Source: DASPHG01 sp963849605 (GTDB lineage: Bacteria; Actinomycetota; Thermoleophilia; Solirubrobacterales; Thermoleophilaceae). Taken from it: a stretch of 64,000 nt of DNA. The notes beneath the pieces were generated by a model. It was not told the origin of the DNA and searched no databases. It worked only from the letters and a program-made list of their open reading frames with translations. Both the position numbers and the translations under genes were made by a program. The stretch lies in contig CAWKHX010000002.1 in the NCBI GenBank assembly GCA_963849605.1, positions 186,001 through 250,000 on the forward strand. Direction: 5' to 3'. Shown here one piece after another: positions 44,232 to 51,508 of the stretch (position 1 is its first letter; each line of letters begins with the position of its first letter).

Positions 44232-45178
44232 CAGGCGAGCCTGACCCGAGGGTCAAGCGCCGCGTAGACGATGTCCACGATCGTGTTGAGCAGCACGATG
44301 AAGAAGGCGCCGTACATCGTTATCGCGAGCACCGGCGGCACGTCGAGCTGGTCGACGGACTCCGCCGCGTACTGCCCAACGCCCTGGAGGTCGAACACGG
44401 TCTCGGTGAGGATCGCGCCGCCGCCCAGTACGGCGCCGAAGTCGAGCCCCCACAGGGTGATGATCGGTATGAGCGAATTACGCAGGACGTGGCGGATCAG
44501 GACCTGGCGCTCCGGCAGGCCCTTCGCGCGGGCCGTGCGCACGTAGTCGTCGTTCATCGTGTCCAGGACGTTCGAGCGCAGGATGCGCGAATAAACCCCG
44601 ATGAACAGGATCGACAGCGCGGTCCAGGGCATGATCAGGTGGTAGAACCACTCCCACGGGTCCTCCGTGAGAGGCACATAGCCTCCATTGGGGAACAGCC
44701 CCCACTTGAACCCCAGGTAGTAGTTCATCAGGGCGCCGATCCAGAAGACCGGCATCGATATCCCGACCAGCGCGAGCAGTGTGAGAAACCGGTCCGAGAA
44801 CTGCCCGGCGTGGACGGCATTGAAGAGGCCGAGCGCGACCGAGACGACCATCCAGAGGATCGCCGCGCCGATGGCGAGGGCGAACGTCCGCGGAGCGCGA
44901 TCCTTGATCTCGTCGAGCACGTTCTGCTGTGTGCTGTAGGAGACGAGCTCGCCGTTGAAGACCTTCTCCATCGTCTTCGTGTACTGGACGTAGATGGGCT
45001 CGTCGAACCCCCACTGCTGGCGGATGATCTCGAGCTGGCCCGGGTCCGGCTGTCTCCCGGCCATGCGCAGGGCGGGGTCGCCGCCCGGGATCACGTTGAA
45101 GATCAGGAATGTCAGGACGGTAACTGCGAACAGCACGACCAGCATCTGACCGACGCGCCTGACGGCGAAGCGCGTCAT
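44231..45178 (-). CDS. oppB: Oligopeptide-type ABC permease OppB
   Basis: The 315-residue permease begins MTRFAVRRVGQMLVVLFAVTVLTF, typical of DppB/OppB, with six helices and the EAA-type loop YVRTARAKGLPERQVLIRHVLRNSLIP. ATG at 45178 overlaps the oppC stop (ATGA); the longer open frame upstream is antisense-like noise within oppC. It forms the channel with OppC. Confidence 0.94.
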
Positions 45179-46215
45179 GAGAGCTCGCGGTGGACCTTCG
45201 CGCGCGGATCGAACGCATCTCGCACGCCATCGCCGAAGACGTTCAAGGAGAGGACAGTGAGCACCAGCATCGCGCCGGGGACGATCGCGAGGTGCGGCCC
45301 CGAGAGGATCCGGTCCACGCCATCGCCGATCATCGTCCCCCACGAGGGCTCCGGCGGCTGGACGCCCACCCCAAGGAAGCCGAGCGCGGCCTCGAGCAGG
45401 ATCGCGTTCGCGACCATCAGCGGGAAGAACACGATCACGGTCGACGCGAGGTTCGGGAGAACCTCGGAGAACATGATCCGCAGGTTGCTCGCCCCCTGCG
45501 CGCGGGCCGCCTCGACGAACTCCTTCTCACGCAGCGAGAGCACCTGCCCCCGAATCGGCCGCGCCATGTACGGGACGTAGACGACCGCGATGATCAAGAT
45601 CGGCACCCATTTCGAGTCGCCGCTGATCTTGATCGGCCCGATCTCGAGGCCGGAGATGGTCAGCGCGGTGCCGAGCGCGACACCCAGGAGCAGGACAGGG
45701 AACGCCCATATGACATCGAGACTGCGCGAGATGACCGTGTCCGTGAAGCCACGGAGGTAGCCGGCCAGCGCGCCCAGGATGACGGAGAGGAATGTCGTGA
45801 TCAACGCAGCCGACACTCCGATCAGGAGCGAGTTACGACCGCCGTAGAGCAGCCGCACGGCGGTGTCGCGGCCGTTGCCGTCGGCGCCGAGGAAGAACTC
45901 GCCCTGCCAGGTCGGACCGATCGGTATGCCGTCGAGCGATACGACGTTCGTCTTCTTCCCGTCGATGACGATCGTCTCGGTCAGGTGGTTCTTGTACGGG
46001 TCGGTGTGCGCGACGTGCTCCGCCCAGAGCGGCGCCGCGAAGGAGATCGTTACGAGTACCACGAAGAGGCACCCGAAGACCATCGACGTCTTGTTCCGCT
46101 TGAGCCGCCGCAGCGCCAGGCGCCACGGACTAACGCCGGCCGTGGGCGCTCCGCTCGGCTCGGCCGGGATCGCGGCCGGCCCCTCAAGCGCGAAGTCGGC
46201 CGGATCCCGAGCCAT
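45175..46215 (-). CDS. oppC: Oligopeptide-type ABC permease OppC
   Basis: The 346-residue protein has the OppC N-terminal domain (WRLALRRLKRNKTSMVFGC), an outside insert, and the permease domain with EFVEAARAQGASNLRIMFSEVLPN (EAA loop) and EAALGFLGVGVQPPEPSWG. The outside insert (TETIVIDGKKTNVVSLDGIP) is about 30 residues longer than in many relatives. The gene is 10 bases after the oppA stop. Confidence 0.94.
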   Translation of the reverse strand: MARDPADFALEGPAAIPAEPSGAPTAGVSPWRLALRRLKRNKTSMVFGCLFVVLVTISFAAPLWAEHVAHTDPYKNHLTETIVIDGKKTNVVSLDGIPIGPTWQGEFFLGADGNGRDTAVRLLYGGRNSLLIGVSAALITTFLSVILGALAGYLRGFTDTVISRSLDVIWAFPVLLLGVALGTALTISGLEIGPIKISGDSKWVPILIIAVVYVPYMARPIRGQVLSLREKEFVEAARAQGASNLRIMFSEVLPNLASTVIVFFPLMVANAILLEAALGFLGVGVQPPEPSWGTMIGDGVDRILSGPHLAIVPGAMLVLTVLSLNVFGDGVRDAFDPRAKVHRELS

Positions 46216-46225
46216 GCTCAGCTGG

Positions 46226-47890
46226 CTACTTCAGGCAGAACTGGAGCCAGTCGTTCTTGTAGACCGGGTGGACTCCGTTGCAGTTCTCGGCGTCCATCCG
46301 CTCCGAGAAGAACGAGGTCGACTCCTCAAACCCGTACGGAGTGACATAGGCCTTCTCGTTGACGACGTACTCGTCGAGCGCGGCCCACTCCTCCGGGACG
46401 TCTTCCGGATCCTTACCGCGCAGCTCATCGAGCTTCTTGTCGAGTACCGGGTCGCTGACGAAGCCCTGGTTGAAGGTCACCTCCGCGTCGAGCGCCCGCG
46501 TGCTCAGGAGGACCTCGATGAAGTCACCCGGATGCGGGTAGTCCTGGAACCAGTCCGTGAAGCCGGTCTGCGCCTGCAGTGACTTCTGACCGATCTTCGA
46601 GAAGTAGACCTGCTGGTCGAGCGTCTTCACGTCAGCGTCGAAGCCGATCTCGTTCAACACGTCGACAAAGTAGTCCGCGATCGCCGGCCGCGGATCCTTG
46701 TTGTTAGTCCAGAAGGTGACCGGCTCGCCCTCGTATCCGGATGCCTTGACGAGCTCCTTCGCCTTCTCGATGTCCGGCTCGCCGTTCGGGTCGCCGTACT
46801 TGCAGTCGAACTCCTCGTAGCCGGTCAGGCCGGGTGGGAGGAAGTTGCAGCCCGCTTGCAGACGCCCGCCGAAGATGCGGATGAGCGCCCTGCTGTCGAT
46901 CCCGTAGTTGAACGCCTCGCGCGCCTCCTGCTTGTCGAACGGCGGCATCGTGACGTTGAGGAAGTTGTAGTACGTGTTCGGCGGGTTGACCGCCTCGCTG
47001 AACCGATCCGGGTACTTCTCCCGCACCTCCGGGAGCAGGTCGCCCGTCGGGTCTTCCGTCATGAAGTCGAGCTTGCCGTCGATCACGTCCTGCGTCATCC
47101 GTGTGACGTTGTCGCTGACGACGCCGCGGATCGTGTCGAAGTTCCCGTCCGGGATTCCCTCGATGCCGGGCCACTCCGGGTTCCTCGTCAGCACGAACTC
47201 GCTGCTGAAGTCCGGGATCTCAAGCACGTACGGACCGGCGCCCGGCTGCGGCTGCTTCAGGCTCTTGCCGGGCGACTTGGCCGCCGGCGTGGGGGCCGCG
47301 TAGGGCTCCGCAAGAGCGAAGAGGATCTTGGTGTCCGGCTCGGTCAGGGTGACCGTGATCTCACCGGTGCCGTCGTTTGTCTCGATGCCCGAGATGTCAC
47401 CGGCCATGTCGGCCTTATCGGTGAACTCCGCGCTGCCCTCGATGCCCGGGGTGAAGAAACTCGACCACGGGCTCCCGAGCACCAGCAGACGCTTCATCGT
47501 GTTCTCGAAGTCGCTTGCCTTTACCGGAGAGCCGTCGCTGTAGGTGAGGCCGTCGCGGAGCTGGAACTTGTAGGTCTTGCCGCCGTTCGTCGGCTCCGGG
47601 ATCTCCTCGGCGAGGCCCGGGATGAGCGTGGAGCCGGCGTCGGTGCCCTCCTCGTGCGCGTACGTGATGAGGGGGACGTACGCGAGCTGGAAGATCTGGT
47701 ACGCCTGGAGCGTCTGGAACATGACCGGGTCGGCGTTGTCAGGCCCGACCGTGCCGATCTTGATCTCGCCGCCACCGCCGCCGGTGGTACCACCGCCGCC
47801 GTCGTCGTCATCGTCGCCACAGGCAGCAATGCCCAGGGACGCAACGAGTGCGATCACGCCAACGAGAACCAGCTTCATGAACTTCGACAA
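46226..47890 (-). CDS. oppA: Solute-binding lipoprotein OppA/DppA (SBP family 5)
   Basis: A lipobox LGIAAC (Cys24) is followed by an Asp/Gly-rich linker and the family 5 binding domain (about 40-554; KTYKFQLRDGLTYSDGSPVKASDF is split by the family signature region). It should capture peptides or similar solutes outside the membrane for OppBCDF. TTG at 47890 is preferred over ATG at 47878 because GGAGGAGGG ends three bases before it. It is the first gene of oppA-C-B-D-F. Confidence 0.94.
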   Translation of the reverse strand: MSKFMKLVLVGVIALVASLGIAACGDDDDDGGGGTTGGGGGEIKIGTVGPDNADPVMFQTLQAYQIFQLAYVPLITYAHEEGTDAGSTLIPGLAEEIPEPTNGGKTYKFQLRDGLTYSDGSPVKASDFENTMKRLLVLGSPWSSFFTPGIEGSAEFTDKADMAGDISGIETNDGTGEITVTLTEPDTKILFALAEPYAAPTPAAKSPGKSLKQPQPGAGPYVLEIPDFSSEFVLTRNPEWPGIEGIPDGNFDTIRGVVSDNVTRMTQDVIDGKLDFMTEDPTGDLLPEVREKYPDRFSEAVNPPNTYYNFLNVTMPPFDKQEAREAFNYGIDSRALIRIFGGRLQAGCNFLPPGLTGYEEFDCKYGDPNGEPDIEKAKELVKASGYEGEPVTFWTNNKDPRPAIADYFVDVLNEIGFDADVKTLDQQVYFSKIGQKSLQAQTGFTDWFQDYPHPGDFIEVLLSTRALDAEVTFNQGFVSDPVLDKKLDELRGKDPEDVPEEWAALDEYVVNEKAYVTPYGFEESTSFFSERMDAENCNGVHPVYKNDWLQFCLK

Positions 47891-47987
47891 GGTCCCTCCT
47901 CCAGAGTCAGGTCGTCCGTGAATCTACTCCTTTTACATCCATTCCCCTTCTTTCGTCAGTTCAGGCGCTTCCGTGCGTTAAGTGGGC

Positions 47988-48326
47988 ATGCTCGACTCGC
48001 CACACGGCTCCGGCACGGACGTAGGTCACTGGACCACCCGCCTGGAACTTTGCCCCGATTGCGACCGCGACATGGTCCAGCCGGCAGGCTATGAGCCCCT
48101 CTGGGGCGACCGCTGGCTGATCGAGCGCTCCTGCCCAAACTGCGGCTGGCACCACGAGGGGGTCTTCCCCCACGCCGCACTGCGCAACTTCGAGGAGCAC
48201 CTCGACGAGGTGGACGACCGGCTGTGGGACGACCTCGTGAAAATCCAGCGCGAGCTGATCGACGACGAGGTGGCCCGCTTCGCGCAGGCCCTCGCTCTGA
48301 ACGCCATCCTCCCCGAAGATTTCTAA
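47988..48326 (+). CDS. Small zinc-ribbon protein of the ILPEDF family (second copy)
   Basis: The 112-residue product has CPDC and SCPNC 25 residues apart, then W-HHEGVF, an acidic helix (FEEHLDEVDDRLWDDL), and the tail FAQALALNAILPEDF. This order matches the protein at 19429-19845. Unlike that gene, no riboswitch is seen in its leader. GTG at 47982 is an alternative start. It stands between oppA (divergent) and the sigma factor (convergent). Its function is unknown to me; a zinc-binding regulatory or RNA/protein-binding role is a guess. Confidence 0.8.
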   Translation: MLDSPHGSGTDVGHWTTRLELCPDCDRDMVQPAGYEPLWGDRWLIERSCPNCGWHHEGVFPHAALRNFEEHLDEVDDRLWDDLVKIQRELIDDEVARFAQALALNAILPEDF

Positions 48327-48345
48327 AGAGGGTCAGACCCTCTTT
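48325..48345. terminator. 21-base palindrome between convergent genes (GGGTCAGACCC type)
   Basis: AAAGAGGGTC-A-GACCCTCTTT is a perfect palindrome that includes parts of both stop codons (TAA of the zinc-ribbon gene and TAA of the sigma gene). It has A and T runs on the correct sides and would end transcription in both directions. A related palindrome occurs at 60038-60054. Confidence 0.75.
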
Positions 48346-49078
48346 ACAAGAGCTCGTCGCGGAGCTGGTCGATCGACTTTCGGATCAGCCGCGAGACGTG
48401 CATCTGGGATACGCCGACGCGGTCCGCGATCTGGCTCTGGGTCATCCCGTCCTCGAAGCGCATCCGCAGGATGTCGCGCTCGCGCTCCGGGAGTGTGCCG
48501 ATCGCCGGTTCGAGTGACGCGCGGTCCTCGACGCGGTCGTACCCCTCGTCCTCCGCACCGACGACCTCCATCGGGTCGAGGTCGTCTGCGTCCGGCCCTC
48601 CCGACAGCGAGACGGTCGAGCGCGCCGAGCCGGCCTCGAGCGCCTCGAGCACCTGCTCCGGTGTCGTGCTCAACTCGGCCGCGAGCTCGGCGATCGTCGG
48701 CGAACGCCCCTCGATCGCCGTCAGCCTCTCCATCGCCTTGCCGAGCTTCGCGCTCAGCTCCTTCAGGTTGCGCGGTATGCGGATGGCCGAGCCGCGGTCG
48801 CGGAAGTGGCGCTTGATCTCGCCGACGACATTCGGCGTCGCGTAGCTCGTCAGCGCCACCTCGCGGGACATCTCGAACCGGTCGATCGCCTTGATCAGGC
48901 CAATCGCCCCGACTTGCTCCAGGTCCTCGAGCGACTCGCCGCGGCCTGCGAACCGGCGCGCTAGCGAGCGGACCAGCGGAAGGTGGCGCTGGACCAGTTC
49001 CTCGCGAGCGGCGACGTCTCCCTCCTCGTGGTAGCGGCGGAGGAGGTCGCGGTCGACTTCGGCTCGCGCTCGGTCCAA
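48344..49078 (-). CDS. RNA polymerase sigma factor, SigB/SigF/SigG family
   Basis: Regions 2 (EDLEQVGAIGLIKAIDRFE; FRDRGSAIRIPRNLKEL), 3 and 4 (LPERERDILRMRFEDGMTQSQIADRVGVSQMHVSR) are complete in 244 residues. This group directs general stress or sporulation-type genes. TTG at 49078 is four bases after the stop of the anti-sigma-like gene, giving a regular start (LDRARAEVDRDLL); earlier codons would overlap that gene. Control by the neighbouring RsbW-like protein is probable, although no anti-anti-sigma gene is near. Confidence 0.9.
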   Translation of the reverse strand: MDRARAEVDRDLLRRYHEEGDVAAREELVQRHLPLVRSLARRFAGRGESLEDLEQVGAIGLIKAIDRFEMSREVALTSYATPNVVGEIKRHFRDRGSAIRIPRNLKELSAKLGKAMERLTAIEGRSPTIAELAAELSTTPEQVLEALEAGSARSTVSLSGGPDADDLDPMEVVGAEDEGYDRVEDRASLEPAIGTLPERERDILRMRFEDGMTQSQIADRVGVSQMHVSRLIRKSIDQLRDELL

Positions 49079-49082
49079 GTGG

Positions 49083-49469
49083 TCAGCGTCCTCGCACGGC
49101 CTTCTGCAGCCGCACGACGATGCCACCCTCCGTGTTCTCCACACCGAAGGAGTCGACGACGGTCTGGAGGATGCGCCGAAGCGTGAGCTCGCCGGGCTCG
49201 GCGTCCGGTCCCTGAAGCGCGTCCGCGATCGTCCGCTCGGTGAGCGGCCCGACCCCGACGCGGACACCGTGGTCGACGACGTCGATCTGGAGCGTGACCG
49301 TGTCCTGGGACGCCGCCTCGACGAGCAGCCGCTCAACTGCGAGCTGGAGGTCGTCGAGGTCCTCGAAGGAGAGGTTCAGCCGGTCCGCGACCCCGCCCAG
49401 CACGAGGCGCGCCACGGCGTGCCATTCGCGGGCCGCGGGCAGCGTGAGCTCGATCGCCTCAGGCTGCAC
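49083..49469 (-). CDS. Anti-sigma-factor-like HATPase (RsbW/SpoIIAB fold)
   Basis: The 128-residue protein follows the RsbW layout: a helix with FEDLDDLQLAVERLLVEA in place of the N box, a beta sheet (VTLQIDVVDHGVRVGVGPL) and LRRILQTVVDSFGVENTEGG where RsbW has its ATP-lid and G2 box. The standard ATP-binding Asn is not clear, so kinase activity may be lost while sigma binding remains. It overlaps mnmA by 11 bases and is followed by the sigma gene after four. Confidence 0.75.
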   Translation of the reverse strand: MQPEAIELTLPAAREWHAVARLVLGGVADRLNLSFEDLDDLQLAVERLLVEAASQDTVTLQIDVVDHGVRVGVGPLTERTIADALQGPDAEPGELTLRRILQTVVDSFGVENTEGGIVVRLQKAVRGR

Positions 49470-50925
49470 GCGCGCTCCGGTCGGCCCCGATTACTCCCCA
49501 GCCAACGATTCGGTCTCCGTGCATGAGGCAGGCAGTCTGACCGGGAGCGACGCCGTCTGCAGGCTCGTCGAGCTCGAGCGTGAGCTGCGGGTGGCGTCCG
49601 GGCTCGAGCTGCTCGGCGACACAGCCCGCCAGCGGGCGCGACCGGTAGCGCAGCTTCACCCGGTCGACGACGGCCGCCGGGCGGTGGAGATTTGCGCCGC
49701 GCACGGTCACGCGGTGCGTCCGCAGCGCGGCCTTCGGCCCGATCTGCACGCGCCCGCTGCGCATGTCCTTGTCGACGACGTACAGGGGCTCCGCTGCGGC
49801 GACGCCCAGGCCGCGCCGCTGGCCGATCGTGAAATGGCGCTGTCCGGCGTGGCCACCGACGACGCGCCCGTCCATGTCGACGATCTCGCCGCCGCGGTCG
49901 GCCTCGACGAGGTCCGCCGCGTACCTGCGGAGGAACCCCTCGCGACCGCCGGCGCCCGCGAGAAAGCAGAGGTCCTGGCTCTCCGGCTTTTCGGCGACCG
50001 GCAGCCCGGCGGCGCGCGCGATCGCCCTCACCTCGGGCTTGGTCAACTCGCCCAATGGGAACCAGACCCGGTCTAGCCTGTCTGCCGGGAGCGCGGCGAG
50101 CATGTAGGTCTGGTCCTTCGCGCTGTCGCGCGCGAGCGAAAGCACCGGCCCCGCCGGGTCGTCGGCCACGCGCGCGTAGTGGCCCGTCGCGAGCCGCGCG
50201 GCGCCGAGGCGGTCGGCCAGTTCGAGCATGGCATCGAAGCGGAGCATCCCGTTGCAGCGGACGCACGGGTTGGGAGTGCGCCCGGCGCGATGCTCCGCGA
50301 CGAAGTCCGCAACGACGCGGTCGCCGAACGGCTGACGCAGGTCGAGCGTGACGTGCGGAATCCCCATGCCGTGGGCGAGCGCGCGAGCGGTCGCGACGGC
50401 CTGGCTCGAGCAGCAGCTGCGGGTGGTGTCGACAGCCGGGTCAGCCCAGAGCTCGAGCGTCACGGCGACGACGTCGTCGCCGCGCTCGGTCGCGAGGTGG
50501 GCGGCGACCGCGCTGTCGACGCCGCCGCTCATCGCCACCAGCGTGCGTCCGCTCGCGGGCGTCTCCGCGACCGACGCGCTCGCCTCGCCGAGCGCGCGGT
50601 GAAGCGCGTCCGCGGCAAGCGCGGCGGCGTGGAACTTCCCCGGGCTCAGCCCGCCGAGCGCCCCGGCTATGTCGCGTGCGCCGATGCGCGCGGCGGTCAG
50701 GTACGGCCGGCCGGAAACGAGCTCGACAACCGCGCTTCCCGCCGCCGAGACGGCTCCGCATCCGTCGGCGTCGAACGCAGCGCGCGCGATGTTCTCGCCC
50801 TCGACCTCGAGGTCGATGCGAACGAGATCGCCACATGGCGCGCCGCCGGCGGCGCCGGTTCCATTGGGCGCGTCGAGGCGGCCACGGCCGCGCGGTGAGG
50901 TGAGGTGATCTTCGAACGGTCCCAC
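49459..50925 (-). CDS. mnmA: tRNA 2-thiouridine synthase MnmA with N-terminal NifU/IscU-like domain
   Basis: The C-terminal part (about 145-488) is MnmA: AMSGGVDSAVAAH (PP-loop), NPCVRCN and ESQDLCF with the two catalytic cysteines, FTIGQRRGLGV. It adds sulfur to U34 of Lys/Glu/Gln tRNAs. Residues 4-110 resemble an IscU scaffold (EDHLTSPRGRG; APCGD with Cys31; DGCGA with Cys56), but the third ligand Cys of the HCS motif is Ala (FHAAALA), so normal cluster assembly is unlikely. GTG at 50925 gives the domain start. The start codon lies in a perfect palindrome. It heads an operon with the anti-sigma and sigma genes. Confidence 0.88.
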   Translation of the reverse strand: MGPFEDHLTSPRGRGRLDAPNGTGAAGGAPCGDLVRIDLEVEGENIARAAFDADGCGAVSAAGSAVVELVSGRPYLTAARIGARDIAGALGGLSPGKFHAAALAADALHRALGEASASVAETPASGRTLVAMSGGVDSAVAAHLATERGDDVVAVTLELWADPAVDTTRSCCSSQAVATARALAHGMGIPHVTLDLRQPFGDRVVADFVAEHRAGRTPNPCVRCNGMLRFDAMLELADRLGAARLATGHYARVADDPAGPVLSLARDSAKDQTYMLAALPADRLDRVWFPLGELTKPEVRAIARAAGLPVAEKPESQDLCFLAGAGGREGFLRRYAADLVEADRGGEIVDMDGRVVGGHAGQRHFTIGQRRGLGVAAAEPLYVVDKDMRSGRVQIGPKAALRTHRVTVRGANLHRPAAVVDRVKLRYRSRPLAGCVAEQLEPGRHPQLTLELDEPADGVAPGQTACLMHGDRIVGWGVIGADRSARAA

Positions 50926-50933
50926 CGTTCGAA
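50911..50933. promoter_or_regulatory. Perfect 10-base inverted repeat over the mnmA start
   Basis: TTCGAACGGT and ACCGTTCGAA are separated by three bases. In the mnmA mRNA the GTG start would sit at the hairpin top. CGAAC...GTTCG halves resemble an actinobacterial SOS box, but the spacing is nine instead of four. Repression by protein or RNA folding are both possible. Confidence 0.65.
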
Positions 50934-50987
50934 GAGTAGGGGTCGGGAAAGAGTTAGGAGCCCCAGCTTGCCGCTGCCGGTTGGGAG

Positions 50988-51209
50988 TTGAACCTGCTCT
51001 CGCAAGTGGGTGTCCTCCGGGGCGGACCACGGCCCGACCCGAGTGGGACTCCCGTCCCAGTCGTGTTGGCTCAACGAATAAACCGGCTGGCGTACAAACT
51101 CGAGCCAGGGCCAAAGCTAGCAAGGGATCTGGCGGCTTGTTTCTGGACGGATGTCCAGTATCCAACCTTCGGGACCGACCGCATACTGGCCGCAGTCAAA
51201 GAGGAGTGA
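50988..51209 (+). CDS. Doubtful short open frame, 73 residues
   Basis: A TTG-started frame gives MNLLSQVGVLRGG and ends ILAAVKEE with TGATG coupling to the next small gene. Codon third positions are less GC-rich than in neighbouring genes. The late part (INRLAYKLEPGPKLARDLAA; FWTDVQYPTFGTD) looks protein-like, yet I recognise no family. It may be a recent arrival or not a gene. Confidence 0.3.
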   Translation: MNLLSQVGVLRGGPRPDPSGTPVPVVLAQRINRLAYKLEPGPKLARDLAACFWTDVQYPTFGTDRILAAVKEE

Positions 51210-51214
51210 TGGGT

Positions 51215-51442
51215 ATGGATTCGCTTCTGTGGGTGGCGCTTGGCGCCGGCCTGTGGAGCACATCGTTGATCGCAGTCCTGGCCGCCTTCTGGGCGGCGCG
51301 TCGTTCCGACGATGCAAAGGATCGCGACCTCGCGGAGGCCAACCGGGTACGCGCCCTGGGGCTTCCGGCCCTCCCTCCTTTGACGAGTCGCTCCATTGAG
51401 CGCGTGCCGGCCGAGGCCCACCCCCGGCCGGATTTCGCGTAG
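51215..51442 (+). CDS. Small single-helix membrane protein (75 residues)
   Basis: ATG at 51215 lies eight bases after GAGGAG. The product has one membrane helix (VALGAGLWSTSLIAVLAAFW), a charged segment RRSDDAKDRDLAEANRVR and a Pro-rich tail. No family is recognised. A strong terminator follows. An ATG at 51209 is also possible. Confidence 0.6.
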   Translation: MDSLLWVALGAGLWSTSLIAVLAAFWAARRSDDAKDRDLAEANRVRALGLPALPPLTSRSIERVPAEAHPRPDFA

Positions 51443-51461
51443 GGGGAGCCCTCCGCGGAAA

Positions 51462-51508
51462 CCCGGCGCGTCTGCCTAACGGCAGGCGCGCCGGGGCCGC
51501 TGCGTTTT
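51462..51508. terminator. Convergent intrinsic terminator
   Basis: CCCGGCGCGTCTGCC (51462-51476) and GGCAGGCGCGCCGGG (51481-51495) form a 15-bp stem with one G-U pair in RNA and a TAAC loop. GCGTTTTT follows on the plus strand. It separates the small membrane protein gene from the convergent aspS. Confidence 0.8.

Noticed and set aside
50911..50933. LexA (SOS) box over the mnmA start
   Set aside because: The half-sites CGAAC/GTTCG fit but the spacing is nine bases instead of four, so it was recorded only as a palindrome.
50988..51209. Firm gene call for the 73-residue frame before the small membrane protein gene
   Set aside because: Coupled TGATG end is attractive, but codon use is unlike neighbouring genes and no family is visible; it is kept at low confidence only.
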